Origin: Scalesia atractyloides
Taxonomy: Eukaryota > Streptophyta > Magnoliopsida > Asterales > Asteraceae
Length of the DNA: 64,000 nucleotides
Direction of reading: 5' to 3'
Assembly: GCA_947069175.1 (NCBI GenBank)
Contig: CAMTDV010001633.1
Span: 56,960,102 to 57,024,101, forward strand
This document shows positions 41,331 through 51,600 of this stretch, piece by piece; position 1 is the stretch's first letter, and every line of letters starts with the position of its first letter. The notes beneath the pieces were generated by a model. That model had not been told where the DNA came from. It ran no database searches and was given only the letters and a program-made list of their open reading frames with translations. A program made the translations under genes and the position numbers.

Positions 41331-42820
41331 GTTATGCGAACTCCATTCGTCTTCTATGTTCGCAAATCATAACCGACATCAAAGATCGAATCCGAGAAGC
41401 TCAACATATTTCCGTAACAGAAAACGACGTACGCGATGAGCTGTCATGTGGAGCAGAACTCAAAATCGAAACCAAATCTGACGGTATTCTATACTATCTA
41501 AACCGCATATGGATTCCTGATCGCGATAACCTTCGTGATTTCCTCATGAATGAGGCGCACAAAACACGATACTCTGTACACCCAGGGGCCGACAAGATGT
41601 ATCAAGATCTACGATACACCTACTGGTGGCCTAGCATGAAAAAAGATATTGCTGTTTTTATTTCCAAGTGCCTTACCTGTTCCAAAGTAAAAGCTGAACA
41701 TCAAAGACCCTCAGGACTTCTAGTCCAACCCGAAATACCTGTATGGAAGTGGGAAAACATAACCATGGATTTTATTACCGGGTTACCTCGCAACTCCAGT
41801 GGGTATGACACCATATGGGTAATCATTGATCGTCTTACAAAATCAGCTCACTTCATTCCGATTCGCAAGGACTTCAAAAATGAGAAGTTAGCTCGTATCT
41901 ACATCAGCGAGATCGTAAGCCGTCATGGTGTGCCTTTAAGCATCATTTCATACCGTGATGGTCGTTTCACTTCACGAACATGGCGAGCCGTACAAGCCGC
42001 CTTGGGTACACGATTAGACCTCAGTACCGCTTTTCATCCTCAAACTGATGATCAATCTGAACGCACCATCCAAACTCTTGAATACATGCTTCGAGCATGT
42101 GTCATAGACTTCAAAGGGAATTGGGACACTCATCTACCATTAGTTGAATTTTCATACAACAATAGCTATCATTCAAGCATCGGCATGGCTCCTTTCGAAG
42201 CTTTATATGGTCGTAAGTGCCGATCTCCAGTATGTTGGCACGAAATTGGAGAAGCACAAATCACCGGTCTAGAATTAATTCAAGAAACAACAGACAAGAT
42301 CCATCAAATTCGAAACAATCTTCTAGCGGCACAAAGTCGTCAAAAGAGTTATGCAGACAAACGACGAAAGCCCTTGGAGTTTAACATTGGTGATCAAGTA
42401 CTTTTAAAAGTATCACCGTGGAAGGGAGTAGTTCGTTTTGGCCAGAAGGGCAAGCTAGTACCACGCTACGTAGGACCTTTCAAAATACTCGAAAGAGTAG
42501 GTCCTGTAGCATACAAGCTTGACTTACCAGAAGAACTCAACAGAATTCATCCCACATTCCACGTATCAAACTTGAAAAAGTGCCTCGCCGATGAAAACCT
42601 CCACATTCCTCTAGAAGACATTCAAGTCGATGAATCTATGCATTTCATTAAAAGACCAGTAGAAATTATGGACTTCGGAGAGAAGCGTTTAAGACGAAGC
42701 CGTATTCCAATTGTCAGGGTACGTTGGGAGTCGAAACGAGGACCTGAGTTTACTTGGGAACATGAAGACTCAATGCACGAGAAATACCCGCATCTTTTTC
42801 ATGTTACCACTACTACTTAA
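41303..42820 (+). CDS. Gy3 integrase with chromodomain-like tail
   Basis: A 505-residue open frame. It has VVADALSRKGY (end of RNase H), the HHCC zinc region (HKTRYSVHP, CLTCSKVK), and the core: NITMDFITGLP (Asp), VIIDRLTKSAHF, LSIISYRDGRFTS, TDDQSERTIQTLE (Glu). The second catalytic Asp is replaced by Tyr in SYRD. Then come APFEALYGRKCRSP and the GPY/F-like module KLVPRYVGPFKILERVGPVA, and a tail RRSRIPIVRVRWESKRGPEF as in Tekay/Del chromoviruses. The frame is intact, but catalysis is probably lost and it would need expression from an upstream fusion that is broken. Confidence 0.85.
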   Translation: MVADALSRKGYANSIRLLCSQIITDIKDRIREAQHISVTENDVRDELSCGAELKIETKSDGILYYLNRIWIPDRDNLRDFLMNEAHKTRYSVHPGADKMYQDLRYTYWWPSMKKDIAVFISKCLTCSKVKAEHQRPSGLLVQPEIPVWKWENITMDFITGLPRNSSGYDTIWVIIDRLTKSAHFIPIRKDFKNEKLARIYISEIVSRHGVPLSIISYRDGRFTSRTWRAVQAALGTRLDLSTAFHPQTDDQSERTIQTLEYMLRACVIDFKGNWDTHLPLVEFSYNNSYHSSIGMAPFEALYGRKCRSPVCWHEIGEAQITGLELIQETTDKIHQIRNNLLAAQSRQKSYADKRRKPLEFNIGDQVLLKVSPWKGVVRFGQKGKLVPRYVGPFKILERVGPVAYKLDLPEELNRIHPTFHVSNLKKCLADENLHIPLEDIQVDESMHFIKRPVEIMDFGEKRLRRSRIPIVRVRWESKRGPEFTWEHEDSMHEKYPHLFHVTTTT

Positions 42821-42854
42821 ATTTCGGGACGAAATTTCTAAAAGTAAGGGATAC
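42821..42854 (+). other. Gy3 pre-LTR motif and polypurine tract
   Basis: AATTTCGGGACGAAATTTCT, itself an inverted repeat, then AAAAGTAAGGGATAC before the LTR start. The minus strand of Gy1 has the same arrangement at 1172-1215. Confidence 0.75.
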
Positions 42855-45209
42855 TGTAACATCCGTCGAAAAACGGGTTTCCAAAACCCGCTTCGTTTAT
42901 TAATCGAATAGTCAGTTATAATTTTCGTTGCGTATATATTGTTCATTTTAATTTTAAACAATACATAATTAATAAACATTGTTAGAATTTTAAACCATAA
43001 TTAATAAATAATAAAAATAAGAGAATACAAAAAATAAATGAGGCTGCCGGGTTTCGAACCCGGGTCAGCCGCTTCAACAAACAAACACTACACCACTCCG
43101 CCACATGACACCTTTGTGTAATTACTGAAACAAATAATACTTAAATTAAAACTCGAATTCAAAACCGGACTTCAACGCGGCAGAACTCGCAATCACCGGA
43201 AAATCCGGCAATCCGCGAGTTTAGCCATTTTCCTTTTGACTATAACGTTATAACCGACTTCGACATCGGTTATAACCGACGTCTAACAGTCAGTTGCGGT
43301 CGTAACCGCCGGAGAAACTTTGACCACGAATCAAGACCAAATTCGGACTCAATACATTCTGTTTCTTCCTTATAAATACCCACCCAAACCTCTGGTAACC
43401 TTTTCGCTCAAAATCGCACAATCTCTCGAAGCTTTAGCACTCGCCGGAGATATTCTGCATTCGCCGGACTTTCACCGGAAAACCGAGACTTACTTCAAAT
43501 CAGTAAATTTCTCGACTCTTTTGTTTGTAATCCATTATTAGACATATATTAACTTCAATCCTTCAACCAGAATCGGTCCCAGACAACGTTTCCGGGAATT
43601 TCTACACTCGCCGGAAAATAACTGGAAATTCCGAAGTCTCGCTGTGAATCGGTACAATCATCTAAACCCCCTGATATCCCTTGTTTAGTAACTTAATTTC
43701 ACAACTCGTTGATCAAAACTGTTAATTGATTCACTCAAACGGAAGTCACAAATCAGAGCCGACGACTCTTGCCGGAAATCTGAGAAAGACATTCTGATCG
43801 GTACATTTAACTCCGTAACCCTCTTTATCCTATTCATTCCAATCAATTATATGTTCGATGACCGATTTAAACAAGAACAGTCGGACATCTTTGTTCTGTG
43901 TCTTTATAAATGAAGAAGACGAAGTCGAAATGTGTATAAGTTAAATTAAAACTGAATATTTAACCGGGTTAGACACACAGTCCAGCGGTGGACTGTATGC
44001 AATCATAAAACTCACGTCACGAGTTCAAATCACACAACGTACCGACTTTCAGAAATAAATCCAATATTTTTAGAACTGAATCATAACAAGTCACAGTATG
44101 TTTATAAGAGTAATATAATCCGTGAGTTAAACAGATTAGACACACAGCCCAACTGGTTGGGCTGTGCACATACGAACCGAAGGACCCGAGTTCGACTCCG
44201 GGTCCCTGCAACCGCCATTTTAAATCGTTTTAATATAAACCCAATAAAATAACAATTAATTAGTATATATATAATTAAAACAGAGAATATTTCGGGTTAG
44301 ACACGTAGCTCAGTTGGTAGAGCTGCGTGCACGCGTACGAGAGGTCTTGGGTTCGAACCTCACTCAGCGCATGAATAAACTGAATCCGACCGGTCAACGG
44401 TCAAAGTCAAAAAGTCAACATTTTTATATATTTTTATTTTTTTTATTTAATCAGAAAATTATTTAAAAATACTTAAAAATAATATTTTTAAAGTTAGAAA
44501 ATGTCCTTAAACTCACAAAAATAAATCTAAAAATCCTATTAAGATTATGAATTAAAAGAATTAATCTCAAATAAAATCCATTTATTTACCGAACCATTTC
44601 GTTATTATTTTAGGTTAGTTTTCCTCGTCGATCAAATCCCAAAACTCGTGCGCATCCAACGTCATCAAAAGAACGCACCCAATGTGAGTGAATCTCTATC
44701 AATTCCCCGTTTTAATCATGTTTTGGGGTGTGTGTCGTTTAATTCCTTATTATATTTAAACACTTTTGCATCCATCATATCCGTGATCAAATGTGTATGT
44801 ATCAATTGTTGTGTGAATTATGTTTTGATTGAAGTTATCATTGTCAGTACATGCATTTCATTAGGCCCATCAGCTCCCCGTGGGATACGGGTTGAGTATC
44901 AGGTGCCTCATTCGATCAGCTCCGTTTGATTGAGCCTTGATCTCACATACATCATCATTCATGTCGTTCGATCGGCTCCGTTTGATTGAGCCTTGATCTC
45001 AAATACATCATCATTTATGTCATTTACTCATCCAATGTGGTTTGTGTTTGTTTATATATATATGTTTGCTCACATGTGATTATTGCACAAATTTTCAATA
45101 TTAAATACAACAAGAGATTAATAACTATGTTTTTTTTAAGGTTCACTCGTCAACTGTTGTTGACCCAAAATATCCCCCGTTTTACACATGATACAGGTGA
45201 TCCAGTTGA
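42855..45209 (+). repeat. Gy3 3' LTR, missing its last 217 bp
   Basis: It matches 34782-37146 almost base for base, then stops at CCAGTTGA (45209). Cop2-type sequence follows within about 20 bp. It holds second copies of all four tRNA-like modules (about 43039-43110 reverse, 43971-44043, 44138-44210, 44299-44371), the dyads and the TATA box at 43371-43378. Confidence 0.9.
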
Positions 45210-45920
45210 CCCAAAATGTTATTTTGATCTACTTTTGAATGGTTGATCTCTAGGATTGGGATGTTAAATAGAGACTGAAAGTATTTTTCAGTTTTTAAAA
45301 TAAAAACATTAAAATGTTATTTTGAAAAATCAAAAAATCTGTTCTTAAAACAAGGAAAAGATTGACAAAATCAACAAAAGAAAAACTATTTTTAAAGGAG
45401 TGTAACATCTGTTTCAGTTGTTCAAAACTCTGTTTAACCTTGGTTAACCACTATTTATGTAAAGAGCCACTAATTCACCATCTACTATTTGACTTAAAAA
45501 GTTAAAGAGATCAACTTTTCTCGTAAACTCACCATTGTTTCCATTTCAAAACTCTTTTTAACCCAACAGAGATTTCAAACATGGGTTTCCATCCATCTGT
45601 TTAGCAAAAGTCAAACAGGTGATTCAAACCACTGATTTGGTCACTGAAACATCTTTTGAGCACAATAGAGATTTCAAGCAGATATTTTGAAAACAGACTT
45701 CTTCACCAAAGGTTTTTGTTAAACAGGCCTTTGATAAACAGAGCTTTGGCTTAACAAATAAAAACTTGCCACGCCAAAAAGGTAACCGTTCAGACACGTC
45801 ACAACCAATGTTGAAAAACCCTAACAAAACCCTAACCAGACGGAGTTTATCATTACCAGTGCGAAAAAACTCTGAAATTTTAAAATTTTTCTCTCTAATA
45901 TAAAAAAGATCATTGATTCA
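45210..45920 (+). pseudogene. Cop2 RNase H tail and spacer
   Basis: From about 45228 the sequence encodes STFE, LISRIGMLN, the C-terminal residues of RNase H seen in Cop1 at 23480-23530. The ~200 bp that should link it to 34781 are gone. The rest, to 45920, is spacer with recurring words such as CTCTGTTTAAC and AAACAGAG. Confidence 0.7.
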
Positions 45921-48900
45921 AATGTTTCTAAAAGATCCTCTCTTTCAATCAAAAGATTATCAAAAGATTTGTTTCCACAATAGCTCTTGTATTGAAACCA
46001 CCACACAACTATCTTCCATATCTAGTGAAAAATCCACAAACAGATTTTCACCCGATCATCGACATTCTCACTTCATCAAAATATCGCAACATTCTTATGG
46101 CCGATGCACCCATCCATTTACAAAATATTGAAGATTTATGGGCAAATTCTGATTATTTACTTCACGCTAAAAATCCCTCCACCATCATTTCAATATTCAA
46201 TGGTACTACTATTAAAATCACATCTGAATTGATCTCCGCTACATTCGCCCTAACGATGAGACAGGTAGTGAAACTTTTCCAAAAAATGATCTTCATCATG
46301 AATTCATAGAAAGGGAGGGTATGATGCACAAACGTCAAGGGCAACAATTTATAAACCTAATTTTTCACCTGCCATGAAGTTTTTTCATTCATTATATGTC
46401 TTTCACCTAAAACCATTGTATATAATGAAATTCCTTTAAAAACACAGTATTTGGGATATGCCATTTTGACGAATTCAAATAATAAACTTTCCAAAACTCT
46501 GTTTCTGAACATGGTTGTAAATGTAAAAGTCAAGAAAGATGGCAAGCCCAAAGCTTTTCTCTTATACCCAAGACTCATAAGTTGTCTTTTACAAAGAGTT
46601 TTCGCACAAAACATTTTTGCAAGAGGAGAGGATATTCAAATTAAAAGTCTATCAAAGGAAACATTCACCCGCATGATGACCAAGAGTCAAGAAAATGTGG
46701 GTGAAGAAAACATTTTAGAAAACCCAACAATAGATGTTACAACATCTATTGCAGAGTCCACTGCTCCCGATGACCATAGTACTGAACCCAGTACTGTGGA
46801 ACTCACAGCAGCCATCTCCAAAAGGACCACTTCAATCCGCAAACCCAAATCCGAAAAGAAAACACCAGAAAAGGTAACTCTAGAAGATGAGGTGCTAGAG
46901 GAGCCTATAGTATCACAAAAGCAGCATACATCTGTTGTTACTTCCTCACAATAGATCCACACACCTCCACCTATCCAAACTCCTCGCATATCCTCACAAA
47001 AGGATTGTGTTGAAAGCACACAGGACCCACATCAAGAGGGAGATGACTCATTTGAGCATTTCTTCTCAAGTCCCTCTCCCAAGGTTGCTTCTCTTTATAC
47101 ACCACCCACCATACTTATGCTATCCACCATAAAACCATTGCCTGATGCACTTGATAACTCTGACTTGCATAAACCTAGTTCCTCTCTATGACAAGTCACT
47201 AAGAGTATACCTCCATACGTGACTAGGGCAAGTCCATGACTCATTGTTATCCCACAAGTAGAGGAGGATACACCTCCTGTGTCCCAAGAGACACATGTAG
47301 GTATTTCAAGTGGGGTAGCTACTACAACTGTAGAGACAATAGTCTCACAATTGGACAATGGTTACATCATTAAAAACCCCTTGAAAGCAACAATTGTTGA
47401 GTCTATAATTGTTCATTCTATAACAGTTGGAAATCCCCAGTACCAAGACAAAGGGCATCTGGTTTAAAACCAGATACAACCACCTCTGGTGGGAATTCAG
47501 ATGATCCTATTAAATTAGGTGATGAAATAAGATATAAATAATTGATGGATAGAGTATCCAACTTAGAATCATTAGTGGCCGAGATAAAAGACATGATGAA
47601 GATATTGATGAAGAACTAACTCTACTCTTCCAACACATGCAGAACTTGCATAGAAAGTTTGGTTTCATGCTCAAGCTTATCTTCAACTACAAAAGCAGTC
47701 TGCAAATGTCACCCACAATCTACACATTGAAATGATCAGAAATACAGTTGAAGCTAGGTTCAATGACCCAAGAAGAAATTCAAGCCATAAAAGACGATCT
47801 TCTTCAAGCTACATGCATTGCTCACCTCAGATATATTGGCATTTCCAAAAGGCCAACAAATGTTACAACAACACCACTCACTACATCACTACCACCTATC
47901 CCTCAAACTAGAAAAAGAAAAATGATAACTTCACCTATCAAATCACCCATCCAAACACTTCCATCAAAACCACAACTTCATCATTTCCATCATCATCGTA
48001 ACCACCATCATCATCACTTCCATATACAAACCTTCCAAGCCCAGCCAGTGTCAATGAGTATCTGGAATTACAGAAAAAGTAGGCCAAAGGATGGTTTTGG
48101 AAAGAAACCAAGGGAAGGATGACAAACATATTCTGCAAATTCTTTCAGAAGAATACAAAAGGTAGAAGCTCTCAGAGGTTATGCCAACATGATCTGCAGA
48201 AATCTTCCACATGAACCCATAACTGATGCAGATCTCAAAAAGTTGCTCAGAGAAAATTACCTTAATCACATCATGGAGAAGAAACCATATGATGCTGATA
48301 GGGAACATTTCACATGGTGGACGACTGAATCCTTGCTAGATGAAATAGTGAGGATTGAAAAGTTGAAGTTGTTCCCTAATATCACTACTTCACCCCCAAT
48401 TTGGAAAGATTGCAAAAAGCCAAATGCCAAGAGGGCTCTGAAGATAAGAAGGATGAAGGAAGTACTAGCTGCTACAAAATTGGGCACCATCAAGACTTTG
48501 GCTAAATGGAATGAATCAACAACCCTTGAGAACTACAAACAGTTGGAAATTCAAAGAGAAATGGACCCCTCATTACCAAAAAGACAAGAGTATACTTTCC
48601 TATCAAGACTTTGGTTAAGCCTTTTGAGTTCCCATTAGCAAGAAACATATCAAGAGCTGCAAGGGAATATCTTAAAAGAAAATTTGAACAGAAGAAGGAC
48701 ACAAGGAAAGAAGACTAAGTTGACACAATCATGGGAAGACCAGTATCTCCAAACTCATCAGCAATAACTCTGGTCCAGCAAATCCTCCTGGTCCTAAAAT
48801 TCTAAAATGGAAGTCAAACAAAGACACCCATGAATTGACTCTGCTCAGGGCTAGTGGGGTGGTGGAAAAGATCTCAATGAAAAGTGTTTCTGGGCTAAAA

Positions 48901-49020
48901 ATTGAAGATTTGCAAGACTTGATAAGTTTGCCACTAGAGGAAGACCCAGAAGACACTATTTCTCTTGACTTTGAAATACAATTAAAGGGTCAAATAAGAG
49001 AACAGTTGATGAGAAAATAA
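45921..49020 (+). pseudogene. Cop2 extra ORF (env-like position), broken
   Basis: The pieces are collinear with the Cop1 extra ORF: PPHNYLPYLVKNPQTDF and HPIIDILTSSKYRNIL (about 45995-46110), GYAILTNSNNKLSKTL and YPRLISCLLQRVFAQ (46451-46620), KETFTRMMTKSQ, a Ser/Thr/Lys/Pro linker, and VSNLESLVAEIKDMMK (about 47550-47600). They then extend beyond the point where Cop1 is cut: ALRGYANMICRNLPHEPITD, HFTWWTTESLLDEI (48189-48638) and SGLKIEDLQDLISLPLEEDP to the end at 49020. The whole would be roughly 1000 codons. Many shifts and stops. No signal peptide or membrane segment seen. Function unknown. Confidence 0.6.
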
Positions 49021-49060
49021 AAGTTGATCAAAAATGAACACTGTTTTGGCATTATTTGTT

Positions 49061-49072
49061 CTAGGGGAAGAT
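49061..49072 (+). other. Cop2 polypurine tract
   Basis: CTAGGGGAAGAT lies directly before the LTR start TGTTGGACC. Confidence 0.75.
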
Positions 49073-49746
49073 TGTTGGACCTACAAAAGAACAGATGATA
49101 TTCAAAAGCCAATACATGAATCAAGGATCAAGAAATAAACAGTTTATGAAGCAATTCTCTCCACAAGTATAGTGAATCTTGTACACCTAACCATAACATA
49201 TGTGGAAGAACAAAGCAAACATCTGATCAAGCCTTGGAATCGTTGTTCAAGAAGAAACAACATCTGTTGAAGGCTAAAGTCTGTGGAAGCCAAAGGTCTA
49301 ATGAAGAAGACCAAACAAATGTTTGGATCACAACAACAGAGGATAGTCTAGACAGGGGTTTCCCAATGTAACAGTTTTTATCTTGTATTAGTGTTTAGAC
49401 TAGTTTGAACAGATGATAGGATTTGCACAGATGTTTGCAACATATGTGGAATCTTTTCTGTAAGGAATGTTAGATGTCAATATCAGGGTGACGTCAGCCT
49501 ATCACAAACATAGCTTTAGTACTTAGTATAAATTGATCTCACCTGTTAGAGATATATTTTGTCACTACACACAGTCTCTTTTATATGAATAGTTCTAGTG
49601 AGTGATCAGGCTTAGGGGGAGATTGTAGAATCGGTCTATAAACTTTTGAATCAATTGAAAAACAGTTATTGATAATATCTCTCTACTTGTGTATTATATT
49701 GTTTTTATCAGTATTTGTTTACAAGTATCAAACTCAGATCCTAACA
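49073..49746 (+). repeat. Cop2 LTR, complete (674 bp)
   Basis: TGTTGGACCTACAAAAG to CTCAGATCCTAACA. Its 3' part matches 30627-31022. TGACGTCA is at 49489-49496 and a TATAAATT box at 49527-49534. Purine tract on the left and primer site on the right: it is at once the 3' LTR of Cop2 and the 5' LTR of the next partial copy. Confidence 0.85.
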
Positions 49747-50364
49747 ATCGGTATCAGAGCTTCGTCACGTTAAACTTTATTTCACAATCAATTTAACATA
49801 TAAAGATCAACTCATCAAAGATCCAATGTTATTCGTAGCATCAGTAATGTACGGACAACATATTCCAATGACACTGTGTGTCGAAAATCCTGATGTAAAT
49901 TAGCCAAAGAAACCGGAAGATTACTCTATGCTCAATTTCAAAAAGTTTTAGATAGATACCAAAACACGTATTATAATTACAAAGGCTCTATCAAATGAGA
50001 TCTATGCAGAGCTATTAAATTGTAATAGTGCAAAAGAGTTGTGGGATGAGTTGAAAGAAAAATTCAGTAAAACCAAGATGATTGATGAAAACAACCAGAA
50101 AACTCTCAACATACAAAATGATGAGTGTACATTTAACCCACTTCAGACGTCTATTTGTGAAAAGGGAAATGACAAGGTTGTAAAGTCAATGATCCTTGGA
50201 ATTTAATTAAAGATGAAAATAATTGTGAATGCCCATTCATGGCCACCAGAATGGGAGTATCTACATGCCCAGATAGCCTATGGTATGTAGACAGTGGAGG
50301 ATCCAGGCATATGGTTGGATGCAAAACTCTACTGACAAACTTCCATACTCATGGAGGTGGTGAC
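49747..50364 (+). mobile_element. Cop2b: start of a second Cop2 copy sharing the LTR
   Basis: ATCGGTATCAGAGC (49747-49760), the intact primer site, is followed by sequence matching the start of Cop2: gag words (KELWDELKEKFSKT at about 50035-50080, with stops) and WYVDSGGSRHMVGC (protease, 50280-50320). It has the same fusion of the gag N-terminal part to the protease zone as Cop2. Similarity ends at GGTGGTGAC (50364), where an unrelated sequence begins. It is a truncated tandem copy. Confidence 0.75.
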
Positions 50365-51600
50365 AAGTCTACAAAAGTAAAAAAAAAGGTTATAAATGCA
50401 AACTTAACCAATCAACATAACATATGAAAATAGTTAGCTTATATATCACCCTAAATCGATCATACATATGGGCCACTTCATCTTGTAGAACCTGTTTGAA
50501 TCTTACCATCACGATGCTCACGTAGTATACGAGAGATACTCTTACGAAACCATGCACATTCGCGAATCTACAATACTTTATAATAACCAAATAAGTTTAT
50601 GTATTATGATTATTAATATTTACATACCCTTCCCTTGAACGCTTGATCAATCTCCCTCTAGAGGTATTGCGAAGTGCATCTTGTTGGATATTTTAGTGTA
50701 ATTTGAGATTGCGTGTGACGTCCAAATAAGAGTGCACGCTTATTTGAATGTCATCGGGACTAACGGGGGATCCAAGGGGGCAGCGCCCCTGGGAGCAGGG
50801 TCCAAGGGGCGGCAGCCCCTGGCGGGGTCCAAGGGGCAGAGCCCTGGCTGGGATCGAGCTGTCCAAACATTTACGAATTATTCCCAACACATCTCCGACA
50901 TAAGAAATGCTCTGCATCATCCTCAAGATCATAGATTCAATAATTGGCATCCCACTATAATCAAAGGTATCAATGTTACCTTCAATAATGAATGAGTCAC
51001 CAATCACTAAAGCTTCATACGTTATATTGTCAGTGGGATGAAAGGCATTCATGTTAATTAGAGGCAAACACTGTTTAATGTTATAACTTAAACTAAATAC
51101 AACTCAAATGAATTCCTTGTGAAGTCCACAAATTCTGAATTCCATGAATACTTGTGGCACCAAAACCAAGACAAAAGATTCCCACAGCAAGACAAATCTT
51201 TCTTTGGAATAACCATACCTAACAATAAAACAAAGCACATTTATAAACTATCATATTCAATGAACAAAGCATGATAAATTTTATAACAACAAGAGAAATT
51301 TGGATAATGTTTATAATCAAAGAAAACTTATATCATGATGATGATGAAACATTAATGACAAATGAAATAGTCACGGATGAAGAGCGTCGGGAGCACGTTT
51401 CGAAATGTTCAAACCATACAAAAAAAAGCGCCTACAACATCAATATTGGTTAACTTCATCAAACTTATTAAATCAAAAAACACAGTAAACAAACAAACAG
51501 AAAAAAAGAATATCCCAACCGCAAAGGTGGATTCCTCAACGACCATTTCACCTTATTTGCAAAGTCCGCAACCAAATGCACAACTTCAGCTAAAATGACA
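50365..51600. other. Unassigned; includes a GC-rich hairpin repeat
   Basis: No recognised gene. At 50767-50858, four variants of GTCCAAGGGGC(N)GCCCCTGG stand out against AT-rich surroundings. On the minus strand, 51067-50870 reads as an open stretch (NMNAFHPTDNITYEALVIGD, MILRMMQSISYVGDVLGIIR) that looks protein-like but that I do not recognise; it runs into the GC-rich block. A 73-residue frame at 51377-51598 has no motif. Confidence 0.4.
50767..50858. repeat. GC-rich hairpin-forming repeat
   Basis: Four short units of the type GGGTCCAAGGGGCGGCAGCC, each able to fold CCAAGGGGC with GCCCCTGG. Such blocks are familiar from plant transposons, but the host element is not identified. Confidence 0.6.

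Larger units (their letters stand above)
34782..45209 (+). mobile_element. Gy3: Tekay/Del-like Ty3/gypsy element inside Cop2
   Basis: LTRs at 34782-37363 and 42855-45209, primer site at 37364, gag, protease, RT, RNase H, integrase with chromodomain-like tail, and a purine tract before the right LTR. RT before integrase defines Ty3/gypsy. The two LTRs are nearly identical (I count about eight differences in the first 400 bp), so this is the youngest insertion seen. The right LTR lacks its last 217 bp. Pol has stops, frameshifts and a deletion, and one integrase catalytic residue is changed. Confidence 0.9.
30627..49746 (+). mobile_element. Cop2: plus-strand copia element, interrupted by Gy3
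   Basis: Related to Cop1 but on the other strand. Order: LTR remnant 30627-31022, gag, protease, integrase, RT, RNase H to 34781, the Gy3 insertion (34782-45209), RNase H end, extra ORF, purine tract, and a complete LTR 49073-49746. Every domain has stops or deletions. The left LTR lacks its first ~290 bp, cut where Cop1 begins, so Cop1 probably inserted there. Confidence 0.8.

Noticed and set aside
47748..48122. Histidine-rich protein (runs of His near 47970-48030)
   Set aside because: The His run is an out-of-frame reading of a Ser-rich linker (TCATCATC). Neighbouring coding-like sequence is in another frame.
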